Source: Bacillus sp. T33-2 (GTDB lineage: Bacteria; Bacillota; Bacilli; Bacillales; Cytobacillaceae). Taken from it: a stretch of 64,000 nt of DNA. Numbering within the stretch: the first letter of the stretch is position 1; the number at the start of each line of letters is the position of its first letter. Made by a program: the position numbers and the translations under genes. This document shows, one piece after another, positions 25,615-34,501 of the stretch. Below the pieces are notes generated by a model. The model had not been told where the DNA came from. It saw only the letters and a list, made by a program, of their open reading frames with translations, and did not search any database. The stretch covers positions 92,061 through 156,060 of the forward strand of contig NZ_PGVB01000007.1 in assembly GCF_002860205.1 (NCBI RefSeq). The letters are read 5' to 3'.

Positions 25615-26385
25615 TTAAACAAACAAATCATAATATAGTTTGCAGCTTACTAGCAAAATAGAATAGGCAGCTATTCTTTTCAGAGTGATAGACTTCAGTT
25701 TTTTCGTAATACGTCCCCCTATCTGAGCACCTATAATACCCCCGACTATTAACACTGCCACTTGGCCAAAATCAATGTCTCTCATACTTAATTTAGAGAC
25801 CAGACTGCCAGCTGACAATAAAAAGCATGTGATTAAACTTGTGCCAATCGACATCTTTATGGGCAATTTATAAAAAAAGATCATCAAGGGAACAAAGATG
25901 AATCCCGCTGATAAACCAACCATCCCTCCTAAAATACCGATGAGGACACCAAAAATAATACTCACTGTCCAGACCTTTTTGTTTTTAGGAATTGGCGTGG
26001 GATCTTCAGCCTTATTGGTTGGGATTTGCATGAGAATTGCAGATATGATTGCTAGAGTCGCAAACAGTATCCGCAGGTTAAAATCCGAAATCTGGTTAGC
26101 AAATAATACCCCGATGGTTCCGCCAAACATCGCCGGAATTCCGAGCATGAAGATAATCTTTTTATCCACAAGTTGGTTGCTAATATAATAATAACCACCA
26201 GATAGAGAAGAAAAAAATCCTTGCATAATCGAAAAAGAGAAAATCGTATGCATCGAAAATTGTGTATTTAATAGTAACGGAGGAATAATCATTAAAGAGA
26301 AAATCAATATAATTCCTCCACCAATCGATAATAATCCTGTTACAATTCCAGAAAACAAACCAATAAGAAACAGTGATATTATCAT
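25615..26385 (-). CDS. TauE/SafE-family (DUF81) sulfite or organosulfur exporter
   Basis: A 256-aa membrane protein with about eight helices. The glycine-rich repeats GLFSGIVTGLLSIGGGIILI near the N-terminus and GVLIGILGGMVGLSAGFIFV in the middle are the duplicated TauE/SafE signature. Members export sulfite, sulfoacetate or related anions, often next to sulfonate-cleaving enzymes. AAAAGGAG precedes the ATG. It lies between the fumarase-type and suyAB-like genes on the same strand, the position expected of a sulfite exporter for the lyase. Confidence 0.85.
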   Translation of the reverse strand: MIISLFLIGLFSGIVTGLLSIGGGIILIFSLMIIPPLLLNTQFSMHTIFSFSIMQGFFSSLSGGYYYISNQLVDKKIIFMLGIPAMFGGTIGVLFANQISDFNLRILFATLAIISAILMQIPTNKAEDPTPIPKNKKVWTVSIIFGVLIGILGGMVGLSAGFIFVPLMIFFYKLPIKMSIGTSLITCFLLSAGSLVSKLSMRDIDFGQVAVLIVGGIIGAQIGGRITKKLKSITLKRIAAYSILLVSCKLYYDLFV

Positions 26386-26411
26386 CTACAGGTCTCCTTT
26401 TAGAAAAGAAC

Positions 26412-27011
26412 CTAATTAAGCTGTTTAATCAGCTCATCCAATTTTACTTTGGCATCCTTCTTTATATCTTTGTACTTATTATTTCCATGCGAATCAATAG
26501 AAACAATGAGCGGGCCAAAATCTTTGACCCTGAATTTCCATATCGCCTCAGGCATCAAATCTTCCCACCAAACATCTTCTATTTCCTCTACTTGAGTCGT
26601 TTCTAGAGCAGCTGAGCCTCCTAGAATCGTAAAATAGCACCCTTTGAAATCTACCAATGCCTGGGAACCTTCCTCTAGAAGTCCGCCTTTACCAACGATG
26701 ACTTTCATTCCATATGTCTCCATCAGCCCGCGGGTAAACCGGTCCATACGATAACTAGTAGTGGTACCGATACTTACTTTTTCATATGTTCCATTAGGCA
26801 GCTTTCTGACACCAGGTGCCGTATGAAGTCCAATGGAACCTTTAAGCTGTGGAATTAAATCCGCAGGAAGTTCAACTCCTTTGTCAAAAAGGCGAATTAA
26901 ATTTGCGTCACGAATTCCAAAGATATGCCCGTCGAGTGTTACAGTATCACCTGCATACAATAGGTTAATATCATCATCAGTCAAGGGTGCTTTTAAATGA
27001 TAATGTGTCAT
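26412..27011 (-). CDS. Class I fumarase-type hydro-lyase, beta subunit
   Basis: A 199-aa protein equal to the C-terminal domain of class I iron-sulfur fumarases and to the TtdB subunit of tartrate dehydratase. It has LLYAGDTVTLDGHIFGIRDA, the SIGTTTSYRMDRFTRGLMET loop, KVIVGKGGL and LGGSAALETTQVEEIEDVWW. Two-subunit forms act on fumarate/malate, tartrate or methyl-substituted analogues. It follows the alpha subunit by 15 bases with GGAGGAAAGG. Whether it hydrates fumarate or a sulfo-substituted fumarate cannot be told from sequence. Confidence 0.88.
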   Translation of the reverse strand: MTHYHLKAPLTDDDINLLYAGDTVTLDGHIFGIRDANLIRLFDKGVELPADLIPQLKGSIGLHTAPGVRKLPNGTYEKVSIGTTTSYRMDRFTRGLMETYGMKVIVGKGGLLEEGSQALVDFKGCYFTILGGSAALETTQVEEIEDVWWEDLMPEAIWKFRVKDFGPLIVSIDSHGNNKYKDIKKDAKVKLDELIKQLN

Positions 27012-27026
27012 GCCTTTCCTCCTCCT

Positions 27027-27953
27027 TTAATATGTAATCTCCGGCTGGGTATCCTCGTGTCTAAACGTTGCTCTCATTCTTCTAGCTGGCCAGCACATCA
27101 TATTGACAGCAACGGGATTACAGGTCATATGAGTATCAGCTGCTTCAATATGCACCGCTAAAGCTGTAGTATTTCCGCCTAATCCATGTGCCCCTATGCC
27201 TAGTTCATTAATCAATCCATATAATTCTTCCTCCAGCTTTCTTACCTCGGGATCCGGGTTAGGAGACCCTACTTCTCTCGCTGCTGCCTTTTTTGCTAAT
27301 GCCGCACATTTATCCGCAGTACCACCAATACCAATCCCTACAATGGTAGGTGGACAAGGATTGGCACCTGATTCAAAAACACATTCTAATACATATTTTT
27401 TAATTCCTTGTATCCCTGCAGCTGGAGTTAACATCTTTAAATAACTCATATTTTCAGAGCCAGATCCCTTAGGAACGATGAGAAGTTCCAGCTCATATCC
27501 TTCGACGAATTCATAATGGAGAACCGGAACTTGATTTCCTGTAGAAGTACCATGGTTCTTCCTCGTTAACGTATTCACTATACTGCTCCGTAAAGGATGT
27601 TCCAGCGTTGCGCGTTCTGTACCTTTTCGGATGGCTTGTTCTAAGCGCAAACCATCAAAACGTACCTGGTTTCCCACCTTAATGAAAAAAACAGGTATAC
27701 CAGTATCTTGACAGATTAATAGTTTTTGCTCATCAGCTGTCGAAACCGTTTTCACTAATGTTTCTAGTATTTCCTTACCGGTTTTCAATGTCTCTTTTTC
27801 TAAAGCATTCTGCAAGGCTGTTCTTACATCTGGCGGTAAATCCTTTAGTGATTCGATATACAGAGTTTTGCATGTTTCTTCTACACTCTGATAAAAACTT
27901 TCATCTAGTTCCCAGCTTTTTTGATAGTCAGCAACATAATCTTGAACGGCCAT
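27027..27953 (-). CDS. Class I fumarase-type hydro-lyase, alpha subunit
   Basis: A 308-aa protein equal to the N-terminal [4Fe-4S] domain of class I fumarases. Cluster cysteines lie in LLICQDTGIPVFF, ESGANPCPPTIVGIGIGGTA and the region VAVNMMCWPARR; GAHGLGGNTTALAVHIE follows family pattern. The lyase removes or adds water to a dicarboxylate. A start three codons upstream exists, but AAAGGGG is best placed for the ATG at 27953. Thirteen bases separate it from the stop of the flavoprotein gene, so dehydrogenase and hydratase act in sequence, as succinate to fumarate to malate does. Confidence 0.88.
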   Translation of the reverse strand: MAVQDYVADYQKSWELDESFYQSVEETCKTLYIESLKDLPPDVRTALQNALEKETLKTGKEILETLVKTVSTADEQKLLICQDTGIPVFFIKVGNQVRFDGLRLEQAIRKGTERATLEHPLRSSIVNTLTRKNHGTSTGNQVPVLHYEFVEGYELELLIVPKGSGSENMSYLKMLTPAAGIQGIKKYVLECVFESGANPCPPTIVGIGIGGTADKCAALAKKAAAREVGSPNPDPEVRKLEEELYGLINELGIGAHGLGGNTTALAVHIEAADTHMTCNPVAVNMMCWPARRMRATFRHEDTQPEITY

Positions 27954-27966
27954 TGATCGCACCCCT

Positions 27967-29703
27967 TTATTTTGAAGTCGCTAAAACTTTATAACCTTCG
28001 ATTTCACTTACGTTTGTATGAGTTTGCTTTACGTTTTCTGTCCAATAGCGTGGTTCATCATCATCCGTTTTGGTGACATAAATATTACTCAACCATTTTT
28101 CATCATTGCTCTCAGGATAATCTTCACGATAATGCGAGCCCCTGCTTTCTGTCCGCATCAAGGCACTTTTGGTTACCATTTTCGCGATTGTTACTAGGTT
28201 CCTGACATTCATATATTCCTGCCAAGTCAAATTATATTTCTGAGAACCTTTTACACTTACTTTATTAATTCTTTCTTCTAGTAATTGGAGCTGAATCTCA
28301 GCAAATTGCAAGTCTTTTTGATTCCGGACTAATCCTACCTTTTCCCACATTAAATTCTTCAGATCATTTCGGATATAAAATGGATTTTCACCTTCTTCAC
28401 GTTTAAAAGGTTCGAGGATATCATTCATCATCGAATGAACCTGAGTATCTGAGACGTTTGCAAGGTCACTTTTATTTTGGATATAGGAAACCACTGCATC
28501 GCCAGCTCTAGCACCAAAAACGGTAGAATCACATACTCCATTCCCGCCAAGTCGATTAGCTCCATGAACGCCAGCTGCATCCTCACCAGCAACAAACAGT
28601 CCTTCAATATTCGATTCACAATTTACTGATACTCGAACACCACCCATTTGGAAGTGGGCTGCAGGTGAAATCTCAACAGGCTCGACACTTAAATCCCTGC
28701 CGACATCACGGCAGCGTTCAACCATTCCTGGAAACATCCGCAGAACATTTTCTTTCCCTAGGTGGGATACATCAATGTAAACGCCTCCAAGACGAGTTCC
28801 CCGTCCCTCCATAATTTCCATGTAGGCGGCTCTAGAGACACGGTCTCTTGTAGATCGTTCCATACGCTCTGGATCATAATTCTTCATAAAGCGTTCACCT
28901 AATGAGTTGATGAGGAAACCACCAGCACCACGAAGTCCTTCCTCTAATACGCCCCCATTTAAACGGGAATTTTCAGCAAGCAGACCTGTAGGATGAAACT
29001 GCATCATTTCCATATCCATAAACTCTGTTCCGGCTCGATAACACATCGCCATACCATCTCCGGCTTTTTCAAGACTTGGGGTTGCTATTTTATACATCGT
29101 AGCAGCACCACCTGTCCCAACAATTACGGCTTTACAGTGAACAACAATGAATTGCCCAGTTCTCATATTCAACATTAGGCATCCGGCAACACGCTGACGG
29201 TCCTCATCAATTAATAAATCAATCGCTCTTACTTCATCCCATGTGATGACATTGGGCTTAGCGAACAACTGATCTCGCATCCGGGAAATGATTTCAATAC
29301 CTGTTAAATCACCACGGTGAACGGTCCGGTCAAAAGATTGACCAGCAAATGGTTTTTGATGAATGGTACCGTCTTCATTTCGATCAAAGAACACACCCAT
29401 CTTGGTCTCTAACTCTCGAATCCTCTTAGGAGCATCGCTGACAAGTGCCCATGCCATTTCTTGATTGTTAATACCGCCGCCGCCTTTAATGGTGTCTTTA
29501 AAATGTTTTTCTAAAGAATCATCAGGATGAAGGACCACGTTATAACCGCCCTGAACCATTCGCGTACATCCACTTTTCCCTATTAGTCCTTTTGCTGCGA
29601 CAATAATTTTCAGAGTTGGATCAAGGTCTGCTGCATGGTGAGCCGCAAATAGACCTGCTCCACCGCTTCCTAAAATAAGAATATCCGCTTCAACATGTTC
29701 CAT
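27967..29703 (-). CDS. Succinate dehydrogenase/fumarate reductase-type flavoprotein subunit
   Basis: A 578-aa FAD-binding protein. DILILGSGGAGLFAAHHAAD binds FAD; SGCTRMVQGGYNVVL and the FAD-linking region near DSLEKHFKDT follow; MQFHPTGLLAENSRLNGGVL and FQMGGVRV are active-site blocks; AGVHGANRLGGNG closes the FAD site. A GTG three codons upstream is possible, but GTAGGTGA favours the ATG at 29703. It is paired with a short membrane anchor and an iron-sulfur subunit and is clearly distinct in context from a housekeeping sdhCAB. It should oxidise a succinate-like dicarboxylate with quinone as acceptor, or reduce its unsaturated form. Confidence 0.88.
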   Translation of the reverse strand: MEHVEADILILGSGGAGLFAAHHAADLDPTLKIIVAAKGLIGKSGCTRMVQGGYNVVLHPDDSLEKHFKDTIKGGGGINNQEMAWALVSDAPKRIRELETKMGVFFDRNEDGTIHQKPFAGQSFDRTVHRGDLTGIEIISRMRDQLFAKPNVITWDEVRAIDLLIDEDRQRVAGCLMLNMRTGQFIVVHCKAVIVGTGGAATMYKIATPSLEKAGDGMAMCYRAGTEFMDMEMMQFHPTGLLAENSRLNGGVLEEGLRGAGGFLINSLGERFMKNYDPERMERSTRDRVSRAAYMEIMEGRGTRLGGVYIDVSHLGKENVLRMFPGMVERCRDVGRDLSVEPVEISPAAHFQMGGVRVSVNCESNIEGLFVAGEDAAGVHGANRLGGNGVCDSTVFGARAGDAVVSYIQNKSDLANVSDTQVHSMMNDILEPFKREEGENPFYIRNDLKNLMWEKVGLVRNQKDLQFAEIQLQLLEERINKVSVKGSQKYNLTWQEYMNVRNLVTIAKMVTKSALMRTESRGSHYREDYPESNDEKWLSNIYVTKTDDDEPRYWTENVKQTHTNVSEIEGYKVLATSK

Positions 29704-29736
29704 AACATTCACCTACTTTTCTGTAAATTTTTGTTT

Positions 29737-30123
29737 CTATGAAACTAGGAAGAAAAAGGTCACTGCACATAAAATCGCTGCGATGATGGTAAAAAGCTTA
29801 AAAACGCTTCGATTGTCCTTAACCACGCCTACGTCGATTAAAATAACTCGGATTCCATATAAGGCATGAAAAATCAGAGCAAAAATTAAACCAGCGTCTA
29901 AAAATGCGTTCAAGTGTAAGGTGGAAAGGACACCGATTCCGGGCAGCTTCCCAGCCATTGCATAACCGCTATAGATTTTTAAAGGTAAAAAGATTAATAG
30001 CACTAATGCTGTTATTCGTTGTACCAACCATGAGATATAACCAACAAAGGGCCGTTGTTTTAACTTCAAGGGTGCTACGTTTTCTTGTGGTACTGCTTTT
30101 GCTTTTAATTGTGGATTCGCCAT
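29737..30123 (-). CDS. Membrane anchor/cytochrome b subunit of the dehydrogenase
   Basis: A 128-aa protein with three transmembrane helices (LVQRITALVLLIFLPLKIYS, the segment around DAGLIFALIFHALYGIRVIL, and a C-terminal helix). FHALYGIR resembles the heme-ligand helix of SdhC/SdhD-type anchors. Only one such small anchor is encoded, unlike the usual two small or one large subunit. AAGGAGATGTTGCAC precedes the ATG at 30123, ten codons inside the longest ORF. It sits between the iron-sulfur and flavoprotein genes. Confidence 0.8.
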   Translation of the reverse strand: MANPQLKAKAVPQENVAPLKLKQRPFVGYISWLVQRITALVLLIFLPLKIYSGYAMAGKLPGIGVLSTLHLNAFLDAGLIFALIFHALYGIRVILIDVGVVKDNRSVFKLFTIIAAILCAVTFFFLVS

Positions 30124-30146
30124 GTGCAACATCTCCTTAAAATTGA

Positions 30147-30866
30147 TCACCATTTCAAACCTAAGGACTTCTTTACTTTCTTCATTTTTATTTTTTGGAT
30201 GGTAACCATCGGTTTAATCCCTTTTGGACATACCTCTACACAGGCTCCAAAGGTGTGACATCCAAAGGCACCATCTTCTTCGGTGACCAGATCCAATCTC
30301 TCTTCTCTCGCTCCGTCTCTTTCATCGGCTATTAAGTTATAAGCTCTGCTCAAGGCAGCAGGACCAATAAAATCATTACCCCTAATGGCTACTGCATCAC
30401 ATGATTGGTAGCATAGGCCACAGGTAATGCAATCCTGATTTTCGTCAATGATTTCACGTCTGCCTGAAGAAGGAGGAATGATACTAAATTGGTCGGTATC
30501 TTCTTTAGGAACAAAGTAAGGTTTAACCTTCTCCATATTCTTAAAGAAGTTATCCATATTGACTGATAAATCTTTAATCACAGTTTGATTGCGCATTGGC
30601 TGAACGGTAATTTTATCACCCAGCTCTTCAATTTTTGTCCGGCATGCCAAACGTCCGCGGCCATTAATTAACATCCCGCAAGAACCACACATCCCCAACC
30701 TGCATGCGCAGCGAAAGGATAGTGTCGGATCTTGATCCTCTACAATTAAGAAAAGACTATCTAGCACCGTCATGTTCTTCTTCGCTTCAATTTGAAAAGA
30801 TTGATACTTTGGACTTTCATTTTCATCAGGGTCGTAACGCAAAACAGTTACTTCTACTTTACTCAC
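30147..30866 (-). CDS. Iron-sulfur subunit of succinate dehydrogenase/fumarate reductase-type enzyme
   Basis: A 239-aa protein starting at GTG (VSKVEVTVLRYDPDENESPK) with GGGGG nine bases ahead. A plant-type [2Fe-2S] domain (CACRLGMCGSCGMLINGRGR, then LACR) is followed by CITCGLCYQSCD and CHTFGACVEVCPKG, which bind the [4Fe-4S] and [3Fe-4S] clusters. It passes electrons from the flavoprotein to quinone. It is the first gene of the operon; a predicted promoter and operator lie directly upstream. Confidence 0.9.
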   Translation of the reverse strand: MSKVEVTVLRYDPDENESPKYQSFQIEAKKNMTVLDSLFLIVEDQDPTLSFRCACRLGMCGSCGMLINGRGRLACRTKIEELGDKITVQPMRNQTVIKDLSVNMDNFFKNMEKVKPYFVPKEDTDQFSIIPPSSGRREIIDENQDCITCGLCYQSCDAVAIRGNDFIGPAALSRAYNLIADERDGAREERLDLVTEEDGAFGCHTFGACVEVCPKGIKPMVTIQKIKMKKVKKSLGLKW

Positions 30867-30950
30867 AAATAATCCCCCTTCATTTTTACAATACAAATTT
30901 GCTTATCGAGTACATGATCTCTTCCTATTAGCCCCCTTTTTAAGTCTATG

Positions 30951-30969
30951 TGGTATAGTGACCCAACCA
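30951..30969 (-). promoter_or_regulatory. Predicted operator B, upstream of the dehydrogenase operon
   Basis: The minus strand reads TGGTTGGGTCACTATACCA, two changes from operator A. It lies 10 bases after a predicted -10 (TTAAAT) that has TTGAAT 17 bases ahead, the same arrangement as at suyA. Confidence 0.65.
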
Positions 30970-30978
30970 GTATAGATT

Positions 30979-31007
30979 AATTTAATCATATTTTTAGTAA
31001 ATATTCA
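30979..31007 (-). promoter_or_regulatory. Predicted promoter of the dehydrogenase operon
   Basis: Minus-strand TTGAAT, a 17-base spacer and TTAAAT. The -10 hexamer and spacer length match those of the suyA promoter. Position given to within a few bases. Confidence 0.45.
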
Positions 31008-31090
31008 ATATTTTTAAAATATTACGATAAAATAATGTTTACATTTATACTATGTGTTGTACTCTATTCAACTTTGACATCAATTCAGCG

Positions 31091-31123
31091 AAAAAAGGCT
31101 GGAAGGCAACTCCAGCCTTTTTT
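31091..31123 (-). terminator. Rho-independent terminator of the CoA-transferase/carboxylase operon
   Basis: AAAAAAGGCTGGA faces TCCAGCCTTTTTT, a perfect stem with T runs in both directions. Confidence 0.9.
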
Positions 31124-31184
31124 ATTCATTTTGGTGTGTTAGATAATTCTTTTTGTAGCCCAAACTATTTATATAATTAGAAAA

Positions 31185-31970
31185 TCATGCAGTTTCTGGC
31201 GTAATTTCTTTTAGTTTTTTCCAAACGTAATATCTTTTATCTATAAATTCTTTTACAGTGCGCGCTTCTGCTGGAATTGGACGTGGCCGTGGGATATTTA
31301 CATCAACAATTTCTATAATTCGCCCTGGGTGAGGTGCCAAAATTATAACTCTATCAGCTAAATATACGGCTTCATCTAGATCATGAGTTACAAAAATGAT
31401 AGTTTTCTTGGTTTCTTCATGAATTCTTAAGACTTCCCCTTGTAAGGTTTCCTTTGTCTGTGCATCCAATGCACCAAAAGGTTCATCCATTAAAAGGATT
31501 TCAGGGTTTACAGCTAGTGCACGAGCTAATCCAACCCTTTGTTGCATACCACCTGATAATTGATTCGGATATTGACTTTTTGCACTTTCAAGTCCCACAA
31601 GTCTTAGATACTCCAGAGCAAGTTCTTTTCGTTTTTCCTTAGGTACAGATTTTAATTCCAAACTTAATTCAACATTTTCGACTGTTTTTAGCCATGGCAT
31701 TAATCCAGGTTGTTGGAATACCATACCCACATCATGTCCAGAATCACTGAGTTTTTTGTCATTTATGAGTATTTCGCCGCTTGTTGAATTTGTTAAACCA
31801 CTAATAATACGTAAAAGTGTTGTCTTCCCGCATCCACTGCCGCCAATGATTGCGATAACCTCTTGTTCTTTTACAGAAAAGTTGATATTCTTTAAAACCT
31901 GAACGGATTCACTTTTGCCTTTTTCGATAGGAAAGTATTTATTGATATTATTAATAACAACTTTTCCCAC
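31185..31970 (-). CDS. Sulfonate/taurine/nitrate-type ABC transporter ATPase
   Basis: A 261-aa ABC ATPase of the SsuB/TauB/NrtD group. Walker A GGSGCGKTT, Q-loop VFQQPGLMPWL, signature LSGGMQQRVGLARALA, Walker B ILLMDEPFGALD and the switch His in FVTHDLDEAVYLADR are all present. It starts at GTG (31970) with AAAGGAGTG ahead, 16 bases after the thiolase stop. It is separated from its permease and binding protein by the thiolase and CoA-transferase genes, which places transport and catabolism under one control. Confidence 0.9.
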   Translation of the reverse strand: MGKVVINNINKYFPIEKGKSESVQVLKNINFSVKEQEVIAIIGGSGCGKTTLLRIISGLTNSTSGEILINDKKLSDSGHDVGMVFQQPGLMPWLKTVENVELSLELKSVPKEKRKELALEYLRLVGLESAKSQYPNQLSGGMQQRVGLARALAVNPEILLMDEPFGALDAQTKETLQGEVLRIHEETKKTIIFVTHDLDEAVYLADRVIILAPHPGRIIEIVDVNIPRPRPIPAEARTVKEFIDKRYYVWKKLKEITPETA

Positions 31971-31986
31971 TACATTCACTCCTTTA

Positions 31987-33180
31987 TCAATCTACTCTGA
32001 TAATAACGGCATCAGCTTGCCCATAACCTCCACAAATAGCCGCTGCTCCATATCCACCGCCTAATCTTCTTAGTTCATATGCTAATGTCATAATTAATCG
32101 AGCACCGCTTGCTCCGGTTGGATGCCCCATTGCTACTGCACCACCATTTACATTTGTAATGGAACGTAATTTAGTTAATAACCCGTTATCTCCGTCACTT
32201 AACACCTTTGTACTAACTAACGGCATAGCTGCAAATGCCTCATTGATTTCTATGCGTTTTAAATCCTTTAAAGAAATATTTGCTTTTTGTAGTGCTTTTT
32301 GGATTGCAATCCCAGGATAAATAACGGAAGCATTAGGGTCTCCAGATACATTTACATAGCTTAGGATTGTTCCAATAGAATGTAAATTTAATTCTTGTTG
32401 TTTTTTCTGAGACATAACAGTCAATACTGTGGCTCCATCATTTAAACCCGGTGCATTACCAGCAGTAATAGTCGGGCTGTCATATACTGTTTTTAGATTT
32501 CTTAATTTATCATAGGAGGTATCAGGACGTGGTGATTCGTCCTTATTCACGATGATTGGTTCCCCTTTTCTTTGTGGTATTTCCACACTCATTAACTCAT
32601 CTTTAAATTTGTTTGACTCAAACGCAGCAAAATATTTCATATGACTGCCAAGAGCCCATTCATCCTGTTGTTCACGATCCACACCATATTTTAAGGCTTC
32701 GTGCCCTGTTACGTACGCTACAGGTGTATTGGTAATGGGGTTTTTAATTTTTAATGGGTCTTCCGCAGTAATATCTCCTAACCTGCTTCCCCATCTAGCT
32801 TCTCTTAATAACAATGGTGTTTGACTCATAGATTCGATTCCACCTGCAAGCACTACGTCCGAATCACCCACCAGGATGTTTTTCATGGCTACTCCTACAG
32901 CAGTTATAGAAGAACAACAAGCACGATCAATTGTCATGGATTTAGTGGTCTCAAGCAGGCCAGATTTGAAAAGCATTTGTCTGGCAGCAACCGAGGTGGC
33001 TCCTGCCAGCATGGCTGATCCCATAATTACTTCATCGACTGAATCAGCCTCCATTTTTGTTCTTCTCATCGTTTCCTTTATGACCATAGATCCAAGAGTT
33101 ACAGATGAGAAATTTTTTAAATTTCCCCCAAGTTTTCCAAAAGGTGTCCTAACCCCATCAATAAGAACAATATTTTCCAC
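31987..33180 (-). CDS. Thiolase (acetyl-CoA acyltransferase family)
   Basis: A 397-aa thiolase. The start is GTG (VENIVLIDGVRTPFGKLGG) with GGAGGGG ahead, 20 bases after the CoA-transferase stop; the longer ORF overlaps that gene. The acyl-accepting Cys is in RACCSSITAVG, followed by AGGIESMSQTP, EINEAFAAMPL, the His of GHPTGASGAR and the second Cys region in AAICGGYGQAD. Thiolases cleave or form 3-oxoacyl-CoA. Here it probably releases acetyl-CoA or another acyl-CoA from the product made after CoA transfer; the true substrate is unknown. Confidence 0.88.
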   Translation of the reverse strand: MENIVLIDGVRTPFGKLGGNLKNFSSVTLGSMVIKETMRRTKMEADSVDEVIMGSAMLAGATSVAARQMLFKSGLLETTKSMTIDRACCSSITAVGVAMKNILVGDSDVVLAGGIESMSQTPLLLREARWGSRLGDITAEDPLKIKNPITNTPVAYVTGHEALKYGVDREQQDEWALGSHMKYFAAFESNKFKDELMSVEIPQRKGEPIIVNKDESPRPDTSYDKLRNLKTVYDSPTITAGNAPGLNDGATVLTVMSQKKQQELNLHSIGTILSYVNVSGDPNASVIYPGIAIQKALQKANISLKDLKRIEINEAFAAMPLVSTKVLSDGDNGLLTKLRSITNVNGGAVAMGHPTGASGARLIMTLAYELRRLGGGYGAAAICGGYGQADAVIIRVD

Positions 33181-33199
33181 TTCTACCCCTCCAACTAAC

Positions 33200-34447
33200 T
33201 TATTTAGTTGTCGTAAATGTTTTTTGACTTTGAATGACCTTATTTTTATAGAGATCGGAAATTTTTTCATCATCATACTTTAAAACATCTCTTAGGATCT
33301 TTTCAGTATGCTCACCTAATCGTGGTGCTGAGTTAGTAGGAACACTTTCTGCTTTAGATAGGCTTAATGGGGTTCTCGCCAGCACAAGATTACCAGCAAC
33401 AGGATCTTTCACATCGATTAACATATTCCTAGTTTTTAACTGTGGACAATTGATTAAATCTTCACTTGTTTGGATCGGACCGACTGGTACTCCTTGATTA
33501 TTAAAGATGGAAACAATCTCATCTCGTGTACGGCCAATTATCCAATTTTCCACTAATGGATTTAGAAAATCCTTATTTGCAGCCCTGGCTGTACCTGTTT
33601 TTGTTTTAGGATTATCAATTAAATCCTCTCTATTTATTGCCACACAAAAGCGTTTCCAAATCATATCGTTGGCTACAATTAATGCGACATAGCCATCATC
33701 TGCCGTTCTATAAACACCAGCGGGAGCTTGAAAATTTTCTTTCCCCCGCATAGCGACTTCACCTGTGAAGGAATAAAGCATGATTGCCCTCTCATTTAGG
33801 GAAACCATATTGTCATACATACTAGAATCGATAAATTGCCCTTCTCCGGTTCGTTCTCTCATGAATAAGGCGAGTAAGATTTGATTGACTGTTACAGTTC
33901 CCGTATATAGGTCTGCAAGCCCATAAAATCCCCACATGGGCGGATTGTGTGCCTCGCCAATTAGATGCATAATTCCTCCCATTGCTTGAATGACAGGGTC
34001 AAATGCTGGTCGATCTGAATAAACTCCCGGATTATCTTTATCTCGTCCGAAGCCGCTAATGGCTGCATAAATTAATTTAGGATTGATCTCTTTTAAAACT
34101 TCGTAGTCAATTCCTAACTTTTCAACAGTACCCGGCTTCATATTTTCAATAACTATATCCGCTACTTTAATAAGCTCCTTATAAATCTTCTTACCTTCCT
34201 CGGTTTTTACATCAAGGACTAAACTTTGTTTATTACGGTTGTAGCTAATGAATCCACCATACGCTTCATTACCATCCTCATCTTTGATTACTGGCATATA
34301 GTTTCTTCTCGGCTCACCGGTGTCAGGGCGTTCAATTTTGATTACCTCTGCTCCTGCATCAGCTAACCACATTGAGCAATATGGACCAGATATATATTGC
34401 TCTAAAGCGATTACTTTGACGCCCTTTAATGGATAATATTTTGTCAT
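33200..34447 (-). CDS. Type III (CaiB/BaiF) CoA-transferase
   Basis: A 415-aa protein of the formyl-CoA transferase family. Marks are GVKVIALEQYISGPYCSMWL and DAGAEVIKIERPDTGEPRR at the N-terminus, SYNRNKQSLVLD, NMKPGTVEKLG, and the catalytic Asp in the segment FYGLADLYTGTV. It moves CoA from a donor such as succinyl- or acetyl-CoA to a carboxylic acid. GAGGGGACAG precedes the ATG. It is the natural entry enzyme for whatever acid the neighbouring ABC transporter imports. Confidence 0.9.
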   Translation of the reverse strand: MTKYYPLKGVKVIALEQYISGPYCSMWLADAGAEVIKIERPDTGEPRRNYMPVIKDEDGNEAYGGFISYNRNKQSLVLDVKTEEGKKIYKELIKVADIVIENMKPGTVEKLGIDYEVLKEINPKLIYAAISGFGRDKDNPGVYSDRPAFDPVIQAMGGIMHLIGEAHNPPMWGFYGLADLYTGTVTVNQILLALFMRERTGEGQFIDSSMYDNMVSLNERAIMLYSFTGEVAMRGKENFQAPAGVYRTADDGYVALIVANDMIWKRFCVAINREDLIDNPKTKTGTARAANKDFLNPLVENWIIGRTRDEIVSIFNNQGVPVGPIQTSEDLINCPQLKTRNMLIDVKDPVAGNLVLARTPLSLSKAESVPTNSAPRLGEHTEKILRDVLKYDDEKISDLYKNKVIQSQKTFTTTK

Positions 34448-34501
34448 TCTGTCCCCTCATTTCAAGAATTTTCAGATAAATTATGGTATAAAAATATCTT
34501 T

